From contig PJEW03000013.1 of assembly GCA_002900995.3 (NCBI GenBank), forward strand, positions 1,017,395-1,081,394: a stretch of DNA of 64,000 nucleotides, in the 5' to 3' direction. Under the pieces are notes generated by a model, which was not told the DNA's origin, made no database searches, and saw nothing but the letters and a program-made list of their open reading frames with translations. This document shows positions 44,008 through 55,200 of this stretch, piece by piece; within the stretch, counting starts at the first letter, position 1; each line of letters starts with the position of its first letter. This DNA comes from Ganoderma boninense (taxonomy: Eukaryota > Basidiomycota > Agaricomycetes > Polyporales > Polyporaceae). The position numbers were made by a program, and so were the translations under genes.

Positions 44008-44173
44008 CCTGTAGTCTGTAAGACAAGAGGACCTCACTCGTGGTGATAGAACGAGTGTATATTACCTGTAGTCTGTAAGACAAGAGGACTACAGGGCATG
44101 TCAGCACAACCTGAGTAAGTACGCTACGAGACTGCGGACTTACCCTCACTCGTGGTGATAGAACAAGTGAGGG
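44008..44173. repeat. Interleaved hairpins with two different loops
   Basis: Type P: CCTGTAGTC, 13-nt loop TGTAAGACAAGAG, GACTACAGG (44065-44095, perfect arms); a second P at 44008-44030 has the left arm and loop but its right arm is replaced. Type Q: CACTCGT/ACGAGTG with loop GGTGATAGA (44035-44057), and CCCTCACTCGT/ACAAGTGAGGG with the same loop (44143-44173, one mismatch). Q1 starts exactly where P1 loses its right arm. The Q core GTGGTGATAGAAC resembles the GTGGTGTAGACCC of cluster C. Confidence 0.8.
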
Positions 44174-44374
44174 TTGGGAATGTGACATGCTGGGATAGTA
44201 TGTACGAGCGGGTGATGCCGATGAAGGGTGTAGTGCTTAACAGAAGATTGTTTCGGGCACAGACTCACAGCGTCCTGACCAGAATCCATCAACGGTCTCC
44301 CCCCTGCTCCGCACCAAATGTCACAAGGCGCATCTGCTGGATCCAAGGTAGTAACTCCATTCAAAGGATAACAT

Positions 44375-47186
44375 TTGACTTTTACTGAGCCGGTGTTTCA
44401 GCTCAGCATTTTCGTACACGAGGGGCTGGTGTATACATCCCCCACGAGAACGGTGTTTCCTCCCAGAGGCCCTCCACCAGTTCACGACAGATCGGGCATA
44501 CCTCCGTCGTCGAGTTGGTTATACTGCTCATGGGCGAAGAGGGACTATTTAGAACTAGCTTTCTATCCCACTTCAGCCCGGCTCCTGGGGTCAGCCTTCC
44601 GATCCCTCCAGTTCTATCGCCAAGACGTGATTCCATTGGAGGTCCGTCAGCCACAGCCCACCGCACCCTTGGAGTACCGTACTCCCCATGCCGACGAATG
44701 GATGCAACTCGAGAGGACATTGGTAGAGGTCCGTAATCACCTCCAAAACCATCCAATGGCTCCTGTCCTCGTTACGCTGGAAAAGCGGCATGTTTCCGGG
44801 CCCTCATCTGAGGGGTACAGTACTTGGTCCACGAATAGGGAAGCTGCTCAGCGCAGTGCTTTCTTCGCGCGAAGGAAGTTTTTGTACCATGTCGCCATCA
44901 TTTCCTTCCATATCGCTGCATTGTGGTCCCTCGGGGGCGACCCACATCTCTGGTACGTGTACCTTCTAGAGAAAAGGGTACAAGCTTCTGTCCTAGACAG
45001 CCTCTCGGCAAGCGTCATCACGGACTTCACCTCCCGCAATCCTCGATCAGGTCTCTTCGTCAAGCCCAATGAATGCACCTGGACGACCTACCTCCCCGCC
45101 CTTGTCCTTGCTAATGTCCCCATATTCATTTGCTGGGGCCCAGTGCACTCTCCAATTCCCACGCCTACGGGGTTTACGAAGCTCAGACCATCCCCCGCGG
45201 ACATTTTGGCAGCACAGGAGCTCTCAGTTGCTGTCCTTGCCACAAGCGACACTAGCGACATCCATTCCTCCAGTACCTCCAGTGCTTATACACCAAACAG
45301 TGCGCCGCGTTTCTTACCGACGGACACTCCTGGGAAGTTCTTCGCCGCGCGTGCAGCATACCGCGCTGCTCGTGTTTGCATTGAGACTGAAGAAGAGAAG
45401 AAGGCCCGCTTATCTCGAGAGAAACGCGCAACCCAGTACATGTACGGTCAGGATGGAGTCTTCGAGTGGGACTACGACCACGAGAAGATGCAGTGGCGAC
45501 GAGAGAAAGTTGCTAGGCAGGATCGCCAGAATATTTGGTCTGGGTACTCCCGGCAGCACAAACGTTACGACCCCGTCACTAAAGAATGGGATCTAGCGTG
45601 GTTTCTAGGTAGCTCTGGTCAGGACGCCCACGATCCCGAGGAGTTGGATGAGCAAGAGGATGCAGACCATTCTTCAAACCCCTTCTTCCGCAACGAAGAC
45701 TATGAGCTCGCCCCTTCCCCTCCTCCTGACCTGCTCACTCGTCAAGAAGCATACGAGGACACCATGGAGGTATCAAGCACGGACCCCGTGTCGGTATCTG
45801 CGATCGCCCCTGGACTGCGCGCAGCGCCGCGCGCCACGACGATCACTCGATCGCGCGCATTGGAGGCAACCACCTGGATTCCCACCTCGTCGACCGCATG
45901 GATGCCTCGCGGGGTCACTGCGCCGACGACGACACCAACCCTGGAGCCCGGCGAAATTGCGGGCGACGAAGAATGGCGCCTGAGATTCCCAAGGTTCATT
46001 GGGGTGCTGATGCAGCGTCATCTTTTCTGATGGGGAGCATCAGCATCAGACCTCCCAACTGTACCAGCCAAGAAAAATCTGACCTGGTCCGACGCATGCA
46101 AAGTCGTTGGATATCTCCCGACTCCGCAAATCAAGGAAGCTCTTGACGCTGAGAAGTTGGAGGGATCGACCACCTTCGCGCACTGGGTCTCATGTGTTGT
46201 CCAAGGCACCGCCCTTCCTGTGGATTGGTGCCTCTTGGCCCCCAAGTCGCCTCACAAGCTTCGAGATCTCTTACGAACCTCAGACGTCCGGATCTTCCAC
46301 ATTGACGATCCCCATACACAACTCCGGCTGTGGTGTTTAGATGATCGGCAGAATGGAAGGTATATGCGAACATGGTTTGTGGCCGTGGAGAACGCTTCAA
46401 CGGCTCTGGCAGTGGCCATGAGTTCCCGATCAATCGATGAAGCTGTCCATTGGATGCTCATATCAGGTATGGATCATGGTTTTTCAAGCGAAGCATTGTG
46501 CTAATAGATGCTCAGGCGTCAAGTTTAGAACCCTCATGTATTCGGCGAGGGTTACCACCCTGATCAAACAAGGGCGAACCATGATGAACATCCACCTCCA
46601 CCATCGGCTCCTTATGCGCCCCATAAACTATGAATTCACAGCAGCCGATTTTCACGCGTACAAAGAAGTCCGCGACTACTTCTTGCGAGCCAATCCCCGT
46701 GTTGGACGTGCCGCATTGCTAGCTGGCGGAATCATCTGGCGATTGGCGATCGAGAGCGTCGACCAAGGCCTTGTTTTAGACGGTCCGGACGCCATCAATG
46801 CCGCTGTTGAAACGACCTTCGCTCTTCGCGACAACGCCGACAACATCTTCGTGGACGATCAGCTCGCCGTCCATGACATCCATGTTATCATCGGGACCTA
46901 CATTCGGGAGCCACAAAACCGGCACAATTTAGAAGGGTCTGGGTATCCAGGGTGGTGGCCTGACTCCGGTCACTTCGATGGTTCAGCTCTGGACTCGGGA
47001 TGGTGGTCTCCTGTTGCAGAATCCTGGTATTGTAATCTCCGAGCAGAGTATCGCGCCGGGCGTGGTCAGCCTAGAACCGGCTCCCAATGGCGCAATACTC
47101 TGAGGAACAGAGACAAACGGGCTCGCATTTTTACGGAGAACAGCAAGGAGTCTGCATCAGTGTTCCTACGTGGCGTCTCGACATGA
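44375..47186 (+). CDS. Large multi-copy agaricomycete protein of unknown function
   Basis: An exon open from 44375 to 46030 (first ATG in frame at 44702, so the true start is undecided) encodes KFLYHVAIISFHIAALWSL, then LFVKPNECTWTTYLPALVLA and IFICWGPV, and later a basic, aromatic repeat-like stretch (YDHEKMQWRREKVARQDRQN). A second open stretch starts near 46040 in another frame (DLPTVPAKKNLTWSDACKVV). It is spliced over a 49-nt intron (46467-46515, GTATGG...GCTAATAG...CAG) to VKFRTLMYSARVT, and ends at the TGA 47184-47186. The junction near 46020-46050 is unresolved, either an intron or a frame break. The C-terminal part contains PGWWPDSGHFDGSALDSGWW. I recognise it as a family of long hypothetical proteins expanded in mushroom genomes; I cannot assign a function. 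Confidence 0.5.
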
Positions 47187-47539
47187 AGTAAGTCACTCAT
47201 AATTCTACAACTACAACAATTGTTAACACCAACACTCCTTTGAACAGGCAACGTTACTTGGAGTCCTCGTCAAGGCATTCTAGGCTGATGTTTTTGAGAA
47301 ACCGCGGACAGCTTTGCCTCCTGACACACTTGTAATCTCTCATGTTCGGCACACTCTTCTTGTAGCATCCGTAGTATCACTCTTGTAGCAATCATAGCAT
47401 CACGCATATTGTTTCGAAAATGTATCGAAAAATAAAGTCCATTTCGCGATATAAGTACATGATCGAGATCGAGAACATTCACAACGTGCTAACAATGTAC
47501 GATATCCTTCCCGCAAGACATCCGTGTCCTGGAAAACCT

Positions 47540-47712
47540 GTGCAAGATAATAGCGATGCAGACGGGGACGACAATGCCGACAATGCCGAAGACGGGGACG
47601 ACGACGATGCCGACAATGCCAAAGACGGGGACGACGACAATGCCGACAATGCCGAAGACGGGGACGACGATGGCGATGATGGCGAAGACGGGGACGACGA
47701 TGCCGATGGCGA
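47540..47712. repeat. Acidic-coding minisatellite
   Basis: Tandem units of about 30-33 bp based on GACAATGCCGAAGACGGGGA, roughly five copies with GAC-triplet length variation. The plus strand would encode DNADNAEDGDDD repeats and the minus strand hydrophobic VPVFGIVGIVV repeats. It sits directly 3' of the nuclease-kinase gene stop at 47716. Confidence 0.85.
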
Positions 47713-47715
47713 CGG

Positions 47716-50048
47716 TCAATCCTTAATAGGGACCATTCTAACCAGCCCCTGTAGCGACAGGCCGTCTGACATTTTCCGCATCGAGTTGCGGGTTGAGCGC
47801 ACGACCTGCTGGCCCGCGGCGGGGAGTGGGACACTCAACCCGTTCAGCTCGTCAAGCGTCCATTGGAATCTGTCGTTGTCATGTTCCTTCCTGATGGGCA
47901 TCGATACTAGGCGTTTCAGATCGCCTGGCCACCTGACCAACGGATTGAGGGACGGAGGATACTCTGCAACGCCTACAACATCAGCCGAGTCGAAGTCGAT
48001 GAGGTATGCATGACCGTCGCTGATTATGATGTTCGGCTGGCGGACGTCGCCGTGGACGATATCTGCGGCATGTAAGACTTGAAGCGCATTGCCAATATCC
48101 CGCTCGACGATCTGGATGTCCTCCGGCTCGCGCTCCCTGGGGTGGGCATCTGAGCGGCCAAACGGTACAGACAACTCAGCCATGACAACCATGGTGTAGC
48201 CCACGAGGATTTCGTGGCACCAGAATAACTTCGGTGCCAAGGGAGGGTTCTGACGCACAAGAAGATCGTGTGCGGCCGCGCCATACTTGCCCGGAACAAC
48301 TTTGATGTAGACCGAGATCCCGGGCTCGACGTTTGAATCAGGCGGAAATATAACGCCTCTGTAGAGTGAGCGCCCAGGATGCTTCGAGGTGTCGATGTTG
48401 TTGAGGAAGTGTAGGTCCAAGGATGCAAGATGATCGACAACTTCAGGAGGAGGACGGGGGATGAGGCAGTCCAGGAGGGCCAATGGCTGGGGAAAGAGAA
48501 AAGGGGCGGTGGGAGGCCTCGTCGAGCCATGGAGACGGGCATAGAAGTCGCACAACTTCCTCACAGTGTTCCGGATGATCTGTAACTTGAGGGCGACTCG
48601 GTGGCGCTGCCAGGCAGTCAAATCCAACCTGAGGCTGGCGTCGAAGAGCCGTGAGCCATGGATCTCTGCGCCAAAATACATGCCCCAGACTCTCATATCA
48701 GTCCCCTCTATCGACAGCATCAACATAGGGCAGGCGGTCAACTGCATGAAGTTACGAAGATCCTGTGGAATGTACGTCAGTACGTGTGAAGGGACGATCG
48801 CATTACTCATCTTACCGGCCGTAACGCGAGCAAGCGTTGTAGCGCACAAAAGTTCTGGAGTATTGAGTCGCCCCCGGCACCACGGCGTTTCTTGCCCTCC
48901 CCACTAAAGGGAATGCACAACCAGCCATGAGCAGTGAGACAAAATGCCACCCAATCGATCTCGGTCGCTGGGCGATTATTCCCGTCTGGAACCACAAAGT
49001 GCAGTTCAATCTTGACGAAGTCAAGGAGTTGTTGAAGAATTTCAACGACGGCCTTGTTGAGGTCCTTCTCAGTGTCGTACTTCATGTTAACGGTATTGAT
49101 CAGCTGAGAGGCAGTGCGCTTGACATTGAAGCCATCGTCATCGAGGCTCAGCTCAAGCTCGACGAGGTCAGGGTGGGCGAGCAGGTTGTGGGCTTCGGCG
49201 AAGATGGGGACGAGCACCTTGGGGTTGACACCGTAGTCACTGCGGGTGCACAGGCCATTAGAGATGGGCGTTCGTCTCTTCTGTTCGTCGGTCCACCACG
49301 ACGCATCTGTCGACACCTTGGACAGCGCTGCCAGCTTCAAATTGACCCTGTTTTTCACGTCCGCCTGCACGGAGTCCATGTAGTCCATGCGCTCTGATCA
49401 AGAAATTGTATCAGTGGCTGACAACCGACAGGCCATAATCACATACGCTGGGCGAGCTCTGTGGCATTTTCAAGGAATTGCGGCACGAATGAAGCCGTCG
49501 GCTCGAACCAATCTTCAAATAAGATGTCAATGTCTGTAGGATCAGGCCATGCAATTTGACATACCGCTTATCAAGACGTACCACCGGACCTGAGTAGCGT
49601 CGTGCGACTCGGCCCAGAACGAAAGTAAAGAACCGCCCTCTACGGCGTTGGAGGACATGTTGTAGCCAATTTTCCAATACCATTGCGCGGCCAAGTGACT
49701 GTACTCGCTAGGGTTGACCTCTGCGATGGGATTGCCAGACGGAACCTCCGAGTTGATGGGGAAAGCATCCTCCTGCCAACCATGAATACGAATACTAGAT
49801 GGGGGGGACCGAACCACATTGCGCACCTCTCTCAAGTACCAAAGTGACAGTAGCTTCTTCATCTGCTTGCTCCCCTCCTTCATATCCGTTGTTAACCTTC
49901 TCCGTTGGTCCCTGAGGAAACGTGTGACGAACTCCGCGGCCGCGTCGAGGATGTCATCGGCGTCGAGTTCTTCATACGACTTGTTGAACGTGAGCTCCAT
50001 ATGGAACGGCTCTGCGTTGAGCATCGCGCTGATCATCGTGGAGACCAT
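47716..50048 (-). CDS. PD-(D/E)XK nuclease-kinase fusion protein
   Basis: Proposed exons: 50048-49565, 49533-49447, 49393-48816, 48762-47716 (2196 nt, about 731 residues, frame kept throughout). The N-terminal 160-residue region (MELTFNKSYEELDADDILDA) is of unknown function. The middle shows a restriction-endonuclease-like core: EIDW, then IPFSGEGKKRRGAGGDS, i.e. Asp followed by Glu-x-Lys, then a helical stretch QNFCALQRLLALRP. The C-terminal half is kinase-like: YIKVVPGKYGAAAHDLL (Lys), APKLFWCHE, the catalytic-loop variant VHGDVRQPNIII and IDFDSADVVG in place of DFG. This architecture is known from crinkler-type and related kinase families in basidiomycetes and oomycetes. A role in signalling or conflict is inference. 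The first intron would be only 31 nt, odd beside the two 53-nt introns, so a deletion or mis-called start is possible; in-frame sequence continues upstream of 50048. Hairpin cluster C lies in its 5' flank. Confidence 0.65.
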
Positions 50049-50256
50049 ATCTGCGGTGATGGGTGGGAAGTGCGATGTGCGCTGGACATCGAGAGCGAGG
50101 ACGTGAGGGAAGACAATTGAGACATTTGATTATCAGGACTTGCTGTTTCGCGACGCACCTTTGTTTTCCTTCCGGCACTGAGCGCTGCTTCACCCGACTC
50201 CGCTTGGTTTGAGGGAAGGGCGGCGGTGACCGACGATCGATAAGCAGACTAGAGGA

Positions 50257-50611
50257 CCCTCCGATGGTCAACACCAAAGGAGAGGGCAGCAGCAGGGCAG
50301 GGGGGGGTGTGCGGATAGCAGGGGTCGGATGCCGCGGTCAACACCGCGACGTCCAGCGAGGAGGAGGAGGGAGGAAGGAGCAATACCTCACCAGAGGGGA
50401 TGAGATGGAAGACAAGGTGGGGGTTCGGCGGGAAAGCGCTCGTCGTGCTGACAGACAAACTCCCACGAGGCACAGCCTCGTGGGGGGGGAGGCTGTTGAG
50501 CCAATCCTACCCGCTCTCGCACATCCCAGCGTGTGTCGTGGTGTAGACCCGACACACTATCCCACTCTCCTTCCACCTACCCAGTGTATCGTGGTGTAGA
50601 CCCGATACACT
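50257..50611. repeat. Hairpin family, cluster C
   Basis: Cores at 50266-50275, 50336-50345 (arms GATGCCGC/GCGACGTC), 50540-50549 (GTGTGTCG/CGACACAC, perfect 8 bp) and 50593-50602 (AGTGTATCG/CGATACACT, perfect 9 bp); the last two have GGTGTAGACC. A further hairpin without the core, CCCACGAGGC/GCCTCGTGGG with loop ACA, is at 50462-50484. The segment is an inverted, diverged homologue of 42190-42600. It lies 200-560 bp upstream of the nuclease-kinase start; one core overlaps an ATG (50277). Confidence 0.85.
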
Positions 50612-50719
50612 TCCCGATTTGTTTCCCCCACGTCTCAAATAGTCGAGCCGATGCCTGGTGTCAGCCGACTCTTGGATTTCCAAGTACTTTGCGCTCGAAA
50701 CGTACACAGTGTTCTCGTC

Positions 50720-51161
50720 AAGTCACCACCGCGGCGGTAAGCACTCATGACGCCAAGATCCATCGTCGGCCTAGAAACTAATCCCAACGCATAGAATCTC
50801 TCAACCATTTCTACGGGCCGGGAAAACTGCCTTCCTCTCCCTGCTACATTTCTGAGAGCTCCGCGTTCCATCATGTCCACCTCGGGCGAGGCGAACATGG
50901 TCAGCGGCACATTCATGTTCAGGTCGGCCGCCCCCGCGCGTTCGCGATGGAGGTAGGAGCAAACGCGAACTCGCGTGTCTGAAGGAAGGGGGGCACCATG
51001 CCCGCGAACACTGTCCTCTCGCCCAGAGATCCGGAGCACCCTATCTGAGGACTTATAGGGACGAGCCAGACTGCTGCGCTGTCTTGATAGGCATTGCGTG
51101 CATGCGTCACTATGGAGAAATAGATTTGCATCAGCTCAACAAAGGGCCCGTCGAGATCCAC
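50720..51161 (-). pseudogene. Unrecognised coding remnant
   Basis: Two minus-strand frames read on from one another with a frame change near 50925: FVELMQIYFSIVTHARNAYQ with VFAGMVPPFLQTREFAFAPT, then MNVPLTMFASPEVDMMERGA and ETVERFYALGLVSRP-like sequence. Composition is protein-like. No family is recognised. It lies between hairpin cluster C and XY copy 2. Confidence 0.3.
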
Positions 51162-51518
51162 CCGCTAAGCTCACCACTCAACATCCTTGGGGGCCTCCAG
51201 GAGGACCCTCGATCCACGGCTCCACCGCCTCGCTCTCGACCCAGCACCCCCTCGTCCCTCAGCCTCGTCGCCCAGCTCGGCTTTGTCAGCCAGCTCCGCT
51301 CCAGCACGACCATAAGGGCCCATGCAGAACTAGGGGGTTAGCAAGGAGGGGAGTAGCGTTAACGCAGGTGCCGGGGTAGACAGGAACGCAGGGAAGACGA
51401 GAGGGAGCACCACGCTAACGCGTTCGTGTAACGCTCCCACTGCGGTAGCTTGTGCTTCGGCGACGTACGTTCACTGTCTTTGTCCTTTCGTAATGTCACC
51501 TTCCAAGCAGACAAATGG

Positions 51519-51738
51519 AGGTGCGACGCTCCATTGGATTTATAGGACCAATGTCTTTGCCGGCCTATGGTGTGCTTTGAATGTTGTTTTTGACATATCA
51601 AAACATATGTATATGTCCATACTTTCTCGGGATCACACCACCCAGTCCTGGGCCCCAACTTTCTCGCACAGAAGAAGATTTCAACAAGGGCGCCCTCCTT
51701 CTCCTCCTTCCTTTCATCCACCACCATCTCCTCACTCC
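51519..51738 (-). repeat. XY repeat copy 2, left piece
   Basis: Matches, inverted, 40311-40092 of copy 1. It ends with ACTCC (51734-51738), the first half of the target duplication of the chromodomain gypsy element; the repeat resumes at 58276. Confidence 0.92.
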
Positions 51739-52198
51739 TGTTACGACTGGCTGTCGAGTAAGATCAGGGAGGAGGCTTACGAGACGAGCAAGGGCGTCGA
51801 CGAGCACTTGTGCAGCGAGAGCGGAGCGGGGCTCGACAGTCAGGCTGGAGACAAGATGTATTGAGCGAGTAAGTAACGAGCGAGAATACAGCAAGGCTTA
51901 TCTGGAGACAAGAGGTCGAAACTGAGGTCTCCAGGTAGCGAAGTACAGGCCTTATATACATGTAACGGACAATGGGAACCGGGGACAATAGGTAACTATG
52001 GACACGGGAACCAGTGGAAGAACAATGGTATGTAGTACAATGACGACGGGAACAATGGGTAACAGGAGTTATTGTACTGCGAGAACAAGGGACGGGTTTG
52101 CTAAACAACGGAGGACAATAAGGACGACGCGGGAGGCAAACAGTCCAAAAAGGGAAAGAGAGACGCCGGGGTAGGCGCCGAGCGTGCCGTTCATGACA
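51739..52198 (-). repeat. 3' LTR of the chromovirus
   Basis: Minus strand TGTCATGAACGG...GTCGTAACA, 460 bp, identical to the LTR at 57816-58275 apart from two seen substitutions. Confidence 0.97.
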
Positions 52199-52211
52199 AT
52201 ACCCCCCTCCT
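52199..52211 (-). other. Polypurine tract
   Basis: AGGAGGGGGGTAT on the minus strand, immediately upstream of the 3' LTR; the expected plus-strand primer for second-strand synthesis. Confidence 0.9.
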
Positions 52212-52224
52212 AAGGATCGTGTCC

Positions 52225-55200
52225 TCACGATCGAGTCTTCTTGTTGAGAGGGCCAGGAGCGTCGGGATGTGTCGAATGAAACTTTTGCAGCACTTTTGGC
52301 GCATTTGCTAGATCCGACACGTCTTCCCAGCTATCGTGTTCAGGGCCCCAGCCCTTCCAGTGAACAAGATACTGCAGTTTCTTCCACCGCCCATACCGAC
52401 GCGAGTCCAACACTTCCTCCACTTCATACTCCTCCTCTCCTTCCACTTCGAGAGCTGCGGGTTCAGGGGGGTGTCGACCGGGAAGTTGGCTTTCTTTGTG
52501 CGGGTGTAGGAGTGTCACATGGAACACCAGGTGGAGCCCCATGTCTTTGGGGAGCTTGAGCTCGTAAGCCAAGTTGCCCACCTTGCGCTTGACAGGGTAC
52601 GGGCCAGCGTACCGATCCACCAGCTTCCGAGAGACTCCTGGGACACGGAAGTTCCTCGTGTCGAGCCACACCTTCTGACCCTCCTTGAACTCTGGAGCAG
52701 CGGAGACATAGCGATCGTAGTACTCCTTCATCCGCTCTGCTGCCAGGGTTAAGGCTGAGGTCGCATCCTCCCTTGCCTGCCGCAACTCCTCTCTTCGTTC
52801 ATCCGCCGTAGGCACCGTGGTGGATAGCATCGGAACGTGGAACTGAGGTTCATAGCCGTACATGAGGTAAAACGGCGAGTACCCTGTGGATGAATGTACG
52901 CGCGAGTTAAAGCAGTACTCTGCTGTTGGTAGCCACTTGACCCAATCGTCGCGGCGCCTTGAGCAGTACATCCGTAGGTACGCCTCTATCTCCTGGTTCC
53001 ATCGCTCCGACTGCCCATCCGTCTGCGGGTGGTAAGCTGTGGACAATGCGCTTTCTATATCGAGGCCTTTAAGGATTGCACGGAAGAGCTTGCTAGAGAA
53101 CTGGGGCCCCCGATCAGAGATGATCTTTCGCGGGAGTCCATGTAGACGGAACCATTCTCTAATGAAGTTGTCTGCAGTCCCTTCCGTGTCGATCTCCTCG
53201 GTGCATGGAATAAGGTGAATCATCTTTCCATGCCGATCAGCAATAAGCTGGAGCGCATTGTATCCGTCCACCTCCGGCAGTCCAGTGATGAAGTCACAGG
53301 TAACTACTTGGCCTGGGCCGTCTGGGATCTCGTTGGGTTGAAGAGGACCGTGTGGCTTCGCATGTGAAGTCTTGCCACGGTGACAAGTGTCGCAGGTCTC
53401 AACGTAATCCTTAATGAACTTTGCCATGCCCGGCCACCAGTAGTTCCGTGTAACCAACTCCACCGTCTTTGCCTGGCCAGGGTGTCCAGCAGGCGGGAGG
53501 TCGTGGTGAATGCGCACTATCTCTGCTCGGAGCGCGTCGTCTTTGGGGACATAAACTCAGCCGCGGTAGAGCAGCAGGCCTTGTTCTGTGTTCCAGTCCA
53601 CCAAATCGTTCTGTAGACGTGCTGGCCCTAGCTTATCGAGCTTGCTGAGTGCCTCTGCGACCTCCTGCTCACGCTCTCCACATTCTCGAATGCGGCGGAG
53701 CAGTGCCTTTTCTGGTACCACTGACATGTGCCCTCTCTTGGCTGCCAGTACTCGGAAGCGATCGGGTTGCAACATGACTCGGTTCAGGTTGTCATCGGCA
53801 TCGTCCTTCTGGTGATCAGGCCTGCGCGACAGCGCGTCTGCCCTACCATTGGAGGTGCCTGGCTTGTGTGCAATGACAAAGTCGAACCGTGACAGATAGA
53901 GAGCCCATCGTGCCTGCCTGCGTGTGAGGTTTTGCGCGGCTTTCCAGTACTCGAGGTTCTTGTGGTCCGACTGGATCTCGAACACACTGGGAAGACCCTC
54001 GAGGTAGTGGCGCCAGGCCTGCAGGGCACGGATGATGGCGAGCATCTCCTTGTCATAGATCTCGTAGTTGCGTTCCGCATCGCTCATTGACTCAGAGTGG
54101 AAAGCCACAGGGTGCCATTTGCCGTCTCTCCCCTCCTGAGACAGAACCGCACCAGTAGCATACCCGGATGCATCGACTTCAATGCGGGTTTTGCGGTCTG
54201 GGTCATACATGCTCAGGACAGGGCTTTCAGTGAAACGACGTTTGAGCTCGTCGAATGCTGATTGCTCTTCGGCACCCATTGCCAGGGAGCGCTACCCGTG
54301 AGACGGTCGAGGGGTTTGCATACTGCGCTGAAGTCCTTAATGAACCGCCTGTAGAAATTCGCGAAACCGCGGAACTTCCGTACATCTGAGGCGTTCTGAG
54401 GGACAGGCCATTCTGCGATACCCCTGACCTTCACTGGGTCCATCTCCACACGGTTCTCCGAGACGAGCACACCTAGGTACTCAACCTTCGGCTGTTCGAA
54501 TTCGCACTTCTCTGGCTTGCAGAACAGGTCGTGCTCCGCCAGACGCTTCAGGACCTCACGCACCAATGTGCGGTGTTCCTCGATGTCGTTGGTGAATATG
54601 AGGATGTCGTCGAGGTAGATAGTGATTTTGCCGAGTATGATGAGGTCCTTGAAGATGTCGTTCATGAGCGCAGAGAATGTACTGGGCGAGTTAGCCAGTC
54701 CGAAGTACATCACGTTCGGTTCGAACAGTCCGCGATTGGTAACAAAGGCAGCCTTCCATTCATCACCGGTCTTAATCCGCACATTGTTGTACCCCCAACG
54801 GATGTCAAGCTTTGTAAAGTACTTGGCCCTCTTGAGTCGATCCATCAAGTCCGACACCAACGGTAGTGGGTATCGGTTCTTAATGGTGATGTCGTTCAAT
54901 CGCCGGTAGTCCTGTACAGGACGTAGGCTGCCATCCTTCTTTTTAACGAAGAAGAATGGTGACGACATCGGTGACTTCGACTCTTGAATATATCCTTTGG
55001 CCAAGTTCTCGCTAAGGAACTTGTCAAGCTCAACCTGCTCGCTGGGCGACAGGGGGTACACCTTGGAATGGAACATCCTAGCATCTGGTACGAGTTCTAT
55101 AGCGTGGTCGTAGGGTCTATGCTCAGGTAGACGTTCGGACGCCTCTTTCGAGAACACACGCAGATACTCGTGGTACTGGGGAGGTACGATCTCTTCGACA

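Noticed and set aside
47540..47712. CRISPR-like array
   Set aside because: Direct tandem repeats without spacers, in a eukaryotic genome; the same applies to 28701-28765 and the XY minisatellites.
47489..47719. Hydrophobic repeat peptide (VPVFGIVGIVV) suggesting membrane segments
   Set aside because: Produced by reading the minisatellite on the minus strand, after the kinase stop; no independent support.
47420..48013. Plus-strand ORF with acidic repeats opposite the nuclease-kinase gene
   Set aside because: It is the translation of the minisatellite continued into antisense of the kinase exon; the minus-strand kinase motifs are clear.
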